Of a stretch of 64,000 bases of DNA, positions 53,881-64,000 are shown piece by piece. The stretch spans positions 1,116,001-1,180,000 of the forward strand of contig JAEBUN010000011.1 of the NCBI GenBank assembly GCA_023014365.1, in the 5' to 3' direction. Under the pieces are notes generated by a model. That model saw only the letters and a program-made list of their open reading frames with translations, ran no database searches and was not told the origin of the DNA. A program made the position numbers and the translations under genes. The stretch comes from Lepiota brunneoincarnata. Lineage: Eukaryota; Basidiomycota; Agaricomycetes; Agaricales; Agaricaceae. Positions within the stretch are counted from its first letter, which is position 1. Each line of letters begins with the position of its first letter.

Positions 53881-54225
53881 CTAGCGATCGATTATCGCTA
53901 GAAGTATGAAGAATTGGGTGGCGATTATGGATATTCCTGAGTATAGATTCCACGATCTGACGACGCAACAGTGACAGGGGCACGTGATACGTTCGAGTTC
54001 TAAGGTGATGATTCGATAGGCGATGAGGGTGGCGGTAGAGGTGAAAACGAAGATGAGTAGATAAGCCAGGTCGTCTGGCGGGGAGAGGTTGAGGGACGTA
54101 GCGATGGCTACACAGAGAGGCGGTTTTCTTTCGCACGTCGTTTTGAACGACCAGGGTACCTCGACGTGTTCAATACGTCGGCAAGCAGAGCAGAGTAGAG
54201 GGCGAGCAAGAGATAAGCAGCAGAG

Positions 54226-54237
54226 TATCTTAGTGTT
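54226..54237 (-). other. Gypsy-2 self-priming primer-binding site
   Basis: In element orientation AACACTAAGATA, one base beyond the 5' LTR. It is the exact complement of TATCTTAGTGTT in the LTR (54409 leftward to 54398), the predicted RNA 5' end 24 bases after the TATA box. Same design as Gypsy-1, with unrelated bases. Confidence 0.75.
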
Positions 54238-54238
54238 T

Positions 54239-54624
54239 TGTTACCCGGGTTAGGGGTTCGCTCTTGAGTAGCACGGCGTTCGTGGCAAGATGTCTATACA
54301 GACTTGGTCTTGTCCTACTAGGCGTGACTTAGAGACGACGGAGCACTATAGTCCAGCCGGTTTAAGGGCAAAGAGGTATAGGAGGCAAGAACTGTATAAC
54401 ACTAAGATAAGGATACAAGGTATTGTACTGTATCCTTATATACTTCTAAGTGTGGCTGTACTCCTACTATAATAATCCAGACCGGGGTAACTATGAGTCA
54501 GAGATAAGAGAACATGAGGCGTATACTAAGAATAGTCCTTCTGATGTACACTACTGATAGTTTCATAGTGACATGGGAATGTGAACTAAAAATAACTGTC
54601 CTTCTGATGTGGTTTCTGATAACA
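54239..54624 (-). repeat. Gypsy-2 5' LTR
   Basis: In element orientation it begins TGTTATCAG (54624 leftward) and ends GGGTAACA; TGTTA/TAACA termini. The TATATAAGG box reads from 54442 to 54434 on the minus strand, and the predicted RNA start is near 54409. Confidence 0.95.
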
Positions 54625-56450
54625 GGATTACTACAAAGTGAGACAAAAAGAACATGAAACAGGAGCTGAATGAATGAGAAACATGATTATAAGACTTGGT
54701 AGCAGAGAGGAAAAAGAGAGAGAGGCAAGAGTGGTATAGACTGAAGTATGACAAGCTGACAAGATAAAATGTAAATATTTAACCCACAGTACAGCATGCT
54801 ATACATTAGAACTACATTATAATCACCAAAGAAGTGAAACAGGAATGGAAAAGAGTTGTAAATTTTGAAATAGGAAAGGTAAAAGATAATTCAACAGGTA
54901 CTCTGAGCATGTTACTGATCCAGGGTTGTCACTGATCCAAAGTGATGGTAACTGTGAGATTCCAAAAGGTTGCCATTTTCACAAGCACCTGATCAGCAAT
55001 CTATACATATATACTACAAGTAGTGCTATAAATACTACAGAATGTCAGAGAACATCAGAGAACAACTAAATGCTCATCAGGCAACCTACATCAGAAGAGG
55101 AGTAAGAGTAGATGAGCAGCAACCTATTACACTGGTTAGATACACTGGGTGATTAGTATGCTAAGCTCACTAGGATCAGGATCTGGCTATCCAACTGTCC
55201 TCTTACAATTTTTTGATGCTTCAGAATATGCTAACTCACATATGTACAAGTAACTTCCTCTAATGAAGATGCCCAATGTGTTGGTATGTCTTTGATCTCC
55301 CCATATATTACTTAAACATCTGATTTATTCTGTTTTGGATAAATGTATACTATGCTGATACCCTGCTACTCATTTGCAAATCTTTCAGCAAATTACTACA
55401 GCTCATTCATTGATAACTTTCCTCTCCTTTCCCAAGAGTCTAAGATATCTCTATTCCTGGAAATACACCCAGCCTTGCCTTTAGTCCAGACTCTATTTTG
55501 TCATCAGAATTGCCAACTCCATATTCCAAAGACAAGTTTTCAGATACCTCTTTGTCCATGGCCCATATGATTGCCCTCTTCAACCTTGGGTGATTCTCTC
55601 ACCATCCCTCCCTGTTCAACTACTCTTGCTGTTCACTGCAAATTAATCTAGGTGTATTGCTTCTCTCTACCACATTCACACCCAACAAATTTGTCAGCCT
55701 CCTAATTTATCAGAACTGGTACTTCCAGGATGAACATATGGACAAGAAAAGATATAGCTCATGCTCCTCATACCACTGGATAGTGTCAGTCATGACTGTA
55801 AGAACAGAGGTCTCAGTCACTCACTATATGCACAAGTACTATATATTGAGTTACCTATAATAATAGAGGTCTGCAAGCATAAGTTTAGCATAGGCATGGT
55901 ATCTATAAGTATAAGTGCTCACCTCAGTCACTTGTTATATGCACAAGTACTGAGGAAAGCCTGGCTATGTATCCATGTGCCAGGTAACCAAAGTTTTACT
56001 GAATAGAAATAGAATTAAATGGCAAACAAATCATGAGATTGCAATTGCACAAAAAAGGGTCCAGGTCCAAATAAAATAACTAAGTAAAATATCTAGCCAA
56101 CATCATGTCAACTGTCCAATTGCTTGTGAAAATCTAACAACTGGAGGACACATCAAGTGCTGACACTGACAATTCTTTTCCACTCCATCACTTCTATTCT
56201 ATACAATTCTTCAATGAAAAATTCTCACTCCAACCAATTTTTGTAGAACAATATAAGATATACTAAAAATGAGTCAGTACAGTAATTAGAAGTATGAATA
56301 AAGTACTCACTTCAGTTGCAACATGTGAGCTGAAGTGCAACTACATATTGCTTGCTATTTATGAAATACTACAGTACACATGCTTGTCCAAAGACAATAA
56401 GCACAATAACATGTAAATAACAGACAGAGGAAGACAGTAAAGGCATAGTA
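54625..56450. other. CpG-depleted right edge of the transposon compartment
   Basis: Begins with the GGATT duplication of Gypsy-2. AT-rich and CpG-free up to about 56460, where CpG returns abruptly. Short frames only. A repeated word (CACTATATGCACAAGTACT-like, about 55820-55840 and 55930-55950) is the only structure noticed. Confidence 0.5.
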
Positions 56451-58530
56451 GAGGTGGTACAAATGGTAGAGACCATGCAGACGAAACGGAGTGTGGGAAG
56501 ATCAACAAAAGATGATACTGACATAAGCGGTGCCTTTATGCAGCGGAGATCGGGACTCGGCACGCGCTTGCCAACTCAACAATTTTCTGGTCCATTTATA
56601 CTGTTCCTGGGAACAGCACTCGTCATTAAACATGGCAACGGGGGTTGCAGCACAGACCACACAAGTGGTGCATCATAATTAAAAAAGTTCAGTTCGGTGC
56701 AGAGCCCGTGTCTAAATGCCGGCATATGCGGTATGGGAGGCACTTATTTTCCCCAGATGATGAGCACCGACATACACCCAGGTTGGAGGCCCAGCCAACT
56801 TCGTCCAAAAGGATCGATGGTCATTATCATTTTTCAACGATAGCGGCCAAGTGTACTGAGCATGTGGGAGTATGTTCGATCGCATGCCTGTCAAAGTTTG
56901 GTAGGGCCTGTTGATGCTGGTTGCTCCATGGCTCTGCGGAGTCCCGACGGAACTCTATGTTTAAATGCGGGGGCCCCAGATGTGAATTTCGAATGTAGTC
57001 TCTATCATTTTCCAATCGGCCGTACTTGATAATTAGTTAACTGATATTGAGGTGTATGCTTCTCGTCATTATCCAAACATGGCAAGTAGTGAAACCCCCT
57101 ATCACAGAGCGCGGTGATGGCAAGACGCCCAACAATTCCTGCCACAATGCACCTCCGCTATCTCAGGCCAGAGACCCCTTCATAAGGAAGCGCAGGCCGC
57201 CCATTTCTCAGTCATCATAAACTGGGCCTTAGCCCAACCCTAATTCGCCCATTGGTATCGCTTGATTTATTGGCTGACTATCTGTGTGTATTGGCCTACG
57301 TCTTGATTATAATCTGAAAGCTCACATCATCACCCGCCTCAAATAGACTATGGCGTATTTTTGCAGGCTCCTAAATGCTGTTGAAGCAATGGATGGGAAG
57401 CGTTCAATTACACTGCATATCGTCGGCAGCTGTGGGCGACGCTCGACTTGAGATGAAGCTTCTTTCGCAACACCGGTCTCGAGCAACAGAACCCTGCACC
57501 CCAGTCAAGATTGAGTCTTCTGTGCCACACACTAGCGAGTCACATCATACTGTGTATTAGACTGCTGTCATGGCTATCAAGGACATGTTGCGCCACTCTA
57601 ATGACAGTACTTCCACTTCCATTCAGACGCCACTTCCCAATCACTTGATATCGATCCCCACTTCAATTCGACCGACCGAGCACAGGCCAAGCATTTGATC
57701 TTTGCCCTCAGCAGAAAAGTATATAACGATGAAGTTCTGACAATGACATGAGCACCCATACGTCCCTTCGGCGTGATTTTTGACGATGGCCGACCAGTGG
57801 GGACTCACACCAGACGACTATGTTGCTAATCTGGGTGATACCAGAAGAAACACATACACCCGCAGTATGACCCTACGATTGTATATCTTGTCTAACCCAA
57901 CCAACACCTTTGTCAGGCATTGCTGTTACGCTCCTTGCATACGATACCATCGCTCTGATCCCTCGAGAGGCACGGCTACCCACTTCTACCAAACACTTCA
58001 TAATACTCATCAGCTCATGAAGGTTCAGCATCTGTACCAGTAGGTCCTAGGTTTTTAGCCTGATGGGTATACTCGTCAATGTTGGAAAACCTAGCCGGAG
58101 ATGGTCAAGGATGTGTGCCATCTATTTAGCCATTCGTATTGCCGCTTGGTTCTATATAATGTAGGTGTGGAGCGAGCCATTGAAGTCGGTGATCGCTGAA
58201 ACCACATGGCACATAGAACTCATTTTTTCGGTGAGTCGGAGGCGGGTCACAGTGTCGGGAGTTGATTCGAGAACGCACTCATAGCGTGGAGCACTCCGTT
58301 TGTGCCCAGATTTGTGAGGGGTCCTTGTATATCCACCTATCCTTTGTCCCTGACGTACCTAACGTCAGTGGTACGTTCCCATGGCCGAGCTGAGGTACCC
58401 GATGTTCACCAGTGACTCTCGGATAAATCGTGAATTAGGTGCATAATTGTCCACGGATGGCTTGATGAACCGTAAGCTCATTATCCACTTACTACTTCTT
58501 AATCTCGGATTGAAACGGTAATAGAGTCTA
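56451..58530. other. Intergenic or unrecognised exons, no supported gene
   Basis: Normal CpG content returns. Several short frames occur but none shows a family signature. The first exons of the DUF6533-like gene that follows should lie in the last few hundred bases and were not identified. Confidence 0.4.
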
Positions 58531-59708
58531 TGACATCTTTTCTCCCATTATAATGAAGGTGTTACTCGTTCTACGCCTCAGAGCTGTCTGGGATAAAAAT
58601 CGCATTGGTGAGTTGTAAAGTTGAGATTGTTCTATATTACCGATTGTTGACAAGTGCGCCTTAACCAGTTACATTTGCCCTTTATTTCCTCACGGCGGGT
58701 GCGCTATAATCCACCATGAAGCTAGAGGCGATGTCTAATTTTTTATGGCGACAAAATACAAAGCTGAAGCTCTAGTAAGTTCCTTGGTCGTTCTCAAATC
58801 AAATCTAATTGTTAACTTAATCAACGACGTACCCAGATTGGTTTGGTCGCAGCAGTGCTGAACATCTACCTCGTCACGTCGAGTACTGAACCAGGCTTTC
58901 CTCTCCCCGGCTGCTGGCTATCTGACTCGTCCCTGTTTCTACGGCCAATGGTAGTCAAAGTCAATACTACGTTCGTGTAAGTGTTTTTCTTCTGATCATT
59001 ACCCTCCACAGACCGATCACAATGGCGTCGATAGACTTGTTAGAGCGGTCTCCACTTCGGTAGAGACACTCTTGACCTTTATCAGATTCATCAAAACATA
59101 CAGGGAGCTGAACGACATCGGCTCGACTCTGCGGGAACGAATTTCGCACTTGCGAACGTTTACTCCCTTGATTTATGTTTTCTATCGTGACGGGGCGCTT
59201 CTGTTTATTCCGTATGTTCTGTACTAGAACTCCTGCCGAACAACGCGGCTGATCTCCGCTTCAGGATAATGGGTAAGTAGGACTGATCCCGAGCACCAAG
59301 CGAGCTCACGCCAGTCTTCAAGCGATTACTGCGCTAGAACTCGTTAATTACTTTGGCCTTTTTCCGAAGTCGGTGATAGCACTTTCTATTGATTGGAGCA
59401 CGTAAGTTGGATCTCTAAACTCAATACTTCTCGTGGCGTTGAAATCAAGTCGATTTTTGAGTTGGGTTGCTGTTGTTTATAGTCTCGTCGTAAGCTTACC
59501 TCTAGTTCCCCCAATGATGTTGATTTAGCTGAAGTTGCGGCGAAAGGGAGCCCGATTGATACTCAACATTCGTGAAGCCGGTGTCAATTTCGGAGAGTCT
59601 CTGCTATCGCGGCCGATGCAGTCTCTCATGCCACAATTTCATCATACGGGAAATCGTGACAGGGAAAACGTTTCGGAGTTGGAGGACATCGAGGGCGTGG
59701 ACGGATAA
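58530..59708 (+). CDS. DUF6533-like integral membrane protein, 5' exons not resolved
   Basis: Recognised exons: about 58526-58607 (helix I-I-M-K-V-L-L-V-L-R-L-R-A-V-W-D-K-N-R), about 58665-58712 (a helix, T-F-A-L-Y-F-L-T-A-G-A), 58837-58974 (helix I-G-L-V-A-A-V-L-N-I-Y-L-V then G-F-P-L-P-G-C-W-L), 59012-59211 (helix S-V-E-T-L-L-T-F-I-R-F-I-K-T-Y-R-E-L and T-P-L-I-Y-V-F-Y-R-D-G-A-L-L-F), and 59529-59708 (R-R-K-G-A-R-L-I-L-N-I-R-E-A-G and an acidic tail ending E-G-V-D-G). The L-R-x-x-A-V-W-D-x-N-R loop, the P-G-C-W motif, the R-D-G-x-L-x-F helix and the L-I-L-N-x-R tail are hallmarks of the large DUF6533-containing membrane family of Agaricomycetes. One exon (58665-58712) seems to hit a stop, so a lesion or missed splice site is possible. 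Function unknown. Confidence 0.6.
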
Positions 59709-62149
59709 CGCCCGTCGGCTGCATATCAAAACTCAGTACTTGTAAAATTATTTACTAGGAATTCTTTCATTGTACCAATCAAAACATTGCTTTGTAAGCG
59801 GGCAGCATGTTCCCCTTAACCAACGGATGTTATTCTTCACTTCCAGCTTCCCCGGTTGTGCAGGGTAGGCGGAGCCGCGTTAGGGTCTTTGACTTTGCTT
59901 CGAAATCAGTACGATACATAAGTATCTCCCATCACTTGAATCCTCCCCTGCATCAAGTGAAGTGCAAACAAGTGGAAAGTGGACATTAACAACAAAGTAC
60001 TCAGGGTAGAGATGATAATAATCGTGGGAACTTCCGTCCCGATCGCGTGAAGGGCAGACTGGCAAGTTCCAAGACTCCTCACATCAATCATCTCTCACAT
60101 CCACCGCCCACGACCAGTAAAGCCTCTCTATGATGCCAACCACTGGCCCTCCTACTCCAATTCCGCACACAGCAATGCACCGTCTCCCCCCAGAGTTCAG
60201 CTCACCCCCAAAACCCCATCATGATCCCTCCACAGACAGGTAGACGGTCTCGCCCCATTTCTTCTCAGACTCCACCGTTTTTCTTATCTGGGGGACCCCG
60301 TCGCAGGATTCACTTTCATAGACGACCAATCCCACTGCGTTTCCAGACTGTCAGAGAAGCGCCTTAATACATCAACTCCGCGTGGGTGAGGGATATCCCA
60401 GTGCGTTAAGCACCTTTGCGGGAGCGCCAGTGGCACCTCGGAGCAGAATTCGACCTTTTATTGGAAGTGGTCGGCGGCTCAGTTTCTGTTGCAGGGCTCC
60501 GCGTGCGAGTCGCTTGTCTACTATATGACTGAGATTAAATTAGAGGGGAACGAACAGCACTAGCACGCGCGCAGATCACAAAATGCTGGGATGGGAAGAT
60601 GATGCCTATCCGTTTCACGCTGAACACCCCAAGTACCAAATCCATACCCCCGAGGCGCAAAGATGGTTTTCAAAAAGATATTGTCGCTTGATGGTCGCTG
60701 CGGTTAACCGTGTCAATCACAATCCCGAGATAGCAATCTACTGTTAATCGAGACTCACAGCCCATTTCCCATCTTCTAATGCATGGAGGACATATATTAC
60801 CCCTGGAGCTCATTTCAAAGACTTAATGGCAAAAAAAATAAAATTCGATAGATAATCCGTGGCAGTATGTATATGGCATTACTCGCTTCACCAGTACTCA
60901 AAGTTGTTTCCTGCGAAGAACTGATCTTGAATCATACATGGGCGCCCTTGTACGAAATTGGGACTGAATGGGGCCCGCAGCGGAAAACAGCGCCCGGCTT
61001 GAGGCCCACTTTCCTGGTTGAGTCGACAGTGACTGTACAGTATCTCACCTTACCGGTCACTGTTTGGCCCAGCCGAGCCGCAGCCCTTGGATGGGGGCTC
61101 CATACATGATTTCTGAAAAATTCTATCGTTTGCAATCTGCTGCATTGTTATCGTTCGCCTTCAACGTCGACAAATTCGGGGTGAATCTCACAAATATTCC
61201 TATGCCAAGAACACCTCCAGGGCTAGTACGGGCGTCTCCGATCGGGAGAAAAAGGATCGAACTCTAGAGGCGCTAGGAAGTTCGTTGTCAATTGAACATT
61301 ATCTGATATCTTGGTGACCACTCCACACTAAGGAACATGCCATCAATGAGTGCAAATGACAGATGATCAATATGGAGCCACCAAGAAGTCGATGACACCA
61401 TAGACAACATGCCTTATGAGCATAGCACGTTGAGCACCGACCTAAACCAGGGAGTGTGGATTACGTAGGCCGCAACTATAGGTTGTTGGATATCAAGAAC
61501 CAATTTTCTAGTTGGGATCAGGTAAATAGCTAGTGGTTCGAGCTAGGCAGGCCGCCTTGGTTACTGGCTGCCTATCAAAATGCTTACCAACCAGTATGTT
61601 GTGTCAAACATATCATGAACCGTTGGAGTACCGGGGATAAAAATAGCGGCATCTGGGGGCCAAGATACTTCCAGCGGCACCTTGAGAATTTGCCGGTCAT
61701 AAAAGAGGTACTTTAATCGTACAGCTTAAATGATGGCTCGTTGAGGCGTAATTCCTTACCTACAGTCACCGGGATGCAATCCTTGCCTTTTCCAATGTCC
61801 AGGAAAGATAGTTGGAAAAATGAAATGTCAGGTTTTTGGTTTTAGCATTTGAGCGTGGGTCAACTAACAAGACATTGAACATTTTGGAATTAGGATAATA
61901 ATAATTATCGAGATATTTGTCACAGTACGTGGAGTGCATTGCCCCGAGTGGCGTTTCAACAACATAGAAGAACCCAACTTTGGCACATTTTCCCAATCTA
62001 TATTGTTTGACGGAACCGAACTGAGATCTGAGTAGTTATGATAAATATCCCGGGGTGGCCGTATACCTCTCTCTCCATCGTATACCCACCTCCCGACTGC
62101 ATCACTCTACAAGGCCCCACGAGGATAACCTGGCGTACACTCAAACACC
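59709..62149. other. Intergenic, no supported gene
   Basis: Only short frames. A 76-codon minus-strand frame (61766-61996) has fairly protein-like composition (Y-F/N-rich) but no neighbouring exons could be joined to it. Nothing else is seen. Confidence 0.4.
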
Positions 62150-63453
62150 ATGACATTTCCAATGACTGCAGCTCAGCTTGCGGGCAACTTTTGCCAGACG
62201 CTGCTGTATGGCGTATTCTTGGTAACCTGCACCTTCTGTGCTCGTACGCTCCTCATAACGGGTAACGGAAGGGACGAGCGATGGGCCCGTCCGCACGAGG
62301 TCCGCTGGATGATGGCAATTCCTGCTCTCATCTTTTTCATCATCTCAACGTTTGATATTGCAATTGGGTTGCTTCACAATTATCAAGCATTCGTCAGATC
62401 TGATGACCCCGAGGAGAAGTTCCATGATATCGGGAGCTGGATAGATATCGCTCGAGTATGGCGCTACTTTTTGACTCTTGGGTACACACTAAATGTCTTT
62501 GCAGTCCACTGATCAGGCTATTCTCATGATCATGGCTGACTTCGTCTTGGTATGAGACTTTTCCAGCTACCAGCGTCCGATATTATCCTGATCGCCAATA
62601 TTAGATTTGGAGATGCTGGGTTGTATATGGACATCGATGGCGGGTCATTGTCCCTTCAGTTGTGCTCTACCTTGGGGGTACAACATCTATCATTACACTC
62701 CTTGTAGTAATGGGAAAGCAGACAGCCCAGAGCCAAAACACCCTGGCATCCGACCCGACAACGCCTTGGTTCCTGGCTTTCTATGCGATCACCGCCGTTC
62801 AGAATATGCTGACCACTGGTAAAGTCCTCTCGCATTCCCGAGCTTTTGAGTTCAAGACCTGAAACAGACATTCACTTTGGATAGGTATATTGATATTGCG
62901 CATCTGGCGTGTAGACAAAGAGAACGATAAATATTTGAGCAACAGCGAGTCCGTGAGCTACGAACCTCGCCGATTGCGCCAAGTGATTCGTGTTATCGCC
63001 GAATCGGGCGCTGCTTATACTGCGTCTGTCATTGCCACTTTTATTGTGGGCGCAATGCAAAGCAATGCCTTGTACCCAGCATCCGACATCGTGAGTGCTG
63101 AATCCTTGAGCTCTAGTCTTCAGTAGAAGACTGACCATCCTGGCTCTCAAGACACTCCAAGCGACAGGAATCGCGTTCAACATTATCCTCAGTCCGATCT
63201 ACTCTGCGACGTGACCAGCAGTTCACCATGTTTGATCAAAATGAGCGGACATTGACGAATTTCGATACGGGGCATCAGAGCAGTCAGTACAACATTGAAA
63301 AGCTCGCTTCGCGCAGACGAACGGAGTAAGCCTCAAGATATCGAGTTGGCCGGCATTGGGAGATCCGACCATGACACCGAAACTGGGTCCTCACAAAGGG
63401 ATGTTGATAAGGCCAGCGGCATTAAGATCACTACAAATACTGTAGAGGATTGA
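62150..63453 (+). CDS. Seven-helix membrane protein, five exons, two frame breaks near the end
   Basis: Exons 62150-62455, 62505-62549, 62605-62818, 62885-63090 and 63152-63453 join in frame. Helices are visible at residues about 15-33, 47-70, 104-118, 125-150, 162-185, 225-245 and 255-270. Blocks such as L-L-Y-G-V-F-L-V-T, D-Q-A-I-L-M-I-M-A-D-F-V-L, W-R-C-W-V-V-Y-G and G-I-A-F-N-I-I-L belong to a common agaricomycete seven-helix family (D-x-x-L-x-x-R-C-W-x-x-x-G is its signature). Role unknown, presumably sensory or transport. In the last exon the frame must shift at 63191 and 63320 to give the expected basic tail (V-R-S-T-L-R-R-D-Q-Q) and the Ser/Asp-rich end stopping at 63451; each needs removal of one A. 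Read literally, the protein ends early at S-A-T. Confidence 0.75.
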
Positions 63454-64000
63454 TCGTACTCCTGATTTAACCGAGCTTGTAGTATTGCTATAGAGTCCGA
63501 ATGTATTGTTATGTAGGAATATCAAGTTAATGTCTAAGGAGACTGAGGAAACCCGATGATGAGGGAGTCTTGCCTGAATAATACCGTCAGAATTGCTTTT
63601 AAATCGTTCCAAGTTCGGGGTGCAAGCGCGGGGGGTATGTAGAAGACGAGCAGCAGAGTGTGAAATAAAGGCTCATGGCTGAAAGGAAGATGGAGAGAGG
63701 AGGTAGTGGCAACTCAAATGCATCCCAGTGTGACACAATCTATCCAGAAAATTTGAGAGACAGGGAATACATTCCCGGCATGATAGATGGTGTCAGATCA
63801 TCGCTTAATAACCCCAGATCTATCATGAATAACCATGCGTATCAACATGAGAGATTGAGTGTACGACTCACCCACAGCATAAGCCCCGATCGTTGAATAT
63901 AGGACCCCATACACGCCGAGAGCGGTCTGATCAGTTGAAAGCAACGCCCCTCGCCAACTCATCGCTTGCTCGTCACGTCACCAACCGGGTCCAAAACATC
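63454..64000. other. Intergenic, no gene seen
   Basis: 3' flank of the seven-helix gene. A 73-codon frame at 63675-63896 has no recognisable feature. Confidence 0.4.

Larger units (their letters stand above)
46402..54624 (-). mobile_element. Gypsy-2: Ty3/Gypsy chromovirus, near-complete and very recent
   Basis: 8223 bases flanked by GGATT duplications (46397-46401 and 54625-54629). The two 386-base LTRs look identical. Reading right to left: leader, gag with CCHC, protease, RT, RNase H, integrase, chromodomain, helix and CCHC extension. It is a different lineage from Gypsy-1 (different LTR, different gag) but has the same gene order and self-priming layout. Several frame breaks interrupt it; all fit surplus A on the plus strand, and one CAA-to-TAA nonsense change is present in RT (about 50540). 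Confidence 0.95.

Noticed and set aside
61766..61996. 76-codon minus-strand frame as a gene
   Set aside because: Protein-like composition but no family motif, no joinable exons and no clear start context.
1..64000. CRISPR arrays, bacterial operons, phage or plasmid functions
   Set aside because: None seen; spliced genes and fungal retroelements show that this is eukaryotic nuclear DNA.

Overview
The window is fungal nuclear DNA, almost certainly from an agaricomycete basidiomycete. The host genes are split by many introns of about 45-60 bases. They belong to families expanded in Agaricomycetes: short seven-helix membrane proteins, a DUF6533-type membrane protein, tandem P450s, a single NF-X1 zinc-finger gene and Ser/Pro-rich disordered proteins. 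A Rhizoctonia/Ceratobasidium-like (Cantharellales) source is my guess, not something the sequence proves.

Layout. 0-28.9 kb is gene-bearing with ordinary CpG content: a seven-helix receptor-like gene (24-1450, +); an NFKBIL1-like gene with an HPD motif (2098-2889, -); the last exon of a membrane protein (about 3071-3290, -); a three-exon membrane protein (6269-7170, -) that diverges from a large NF-X1 zinc-finger gene (7472-11176, +) across a 300-base shared promoter; three tandem P450 copies (12134-20333, +), of which only the middle one reads through; a relic of the NFKBIL1-like gene (about 20690-20940, -); an integral membrane protein (21253-23065, +); and a 1094-residue disordered protein (23229-26513, -).

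About 28.9-56.45 kb is a transposon compartment. Its old sequence is AT-rich and nearly free of CpG: a Copia pol remnant, an LTR-like insertion, a Tc1/mariner relic with about 110-base inverted repeats and a TA duplication, and a solo Gypsy LTR flanked by GAAAC. Two young, CpG-rich Gypsy chromoviruses sit in it: Gypsy-1 (35913-44158, +, 698-base LTRs, GTTTA duplication) and Gypsy-2 (46402-54624, -, 386-base LTRs, GGATT duplication). Both carry a primer-binding site that is a perfect 12-base complement of the predicted 5' end of their own RNA, the signature of Tf1/sushi-type self-priming. Both also have a C-rich 3' region, open in two frames and encoding double CCHC knuckles, whose last reading frame runs into the 3' LTR.

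From 56.45 kb to the end the sequence is gene-bearing again: a DUF6533-like gene (about 58540-59708, +) and a seven-helix protein gene (62150-63453, +), separated by stretches in which I see no gene.

The most unusual global signal is a set of about 25 single-base frame breaks in otherwise intact coding sequence. They occur in host genes and in retroelements on both strands. Every one can be explained by one surplus A on the + strand, which points first to a contig-level artefact and only then to real decay.
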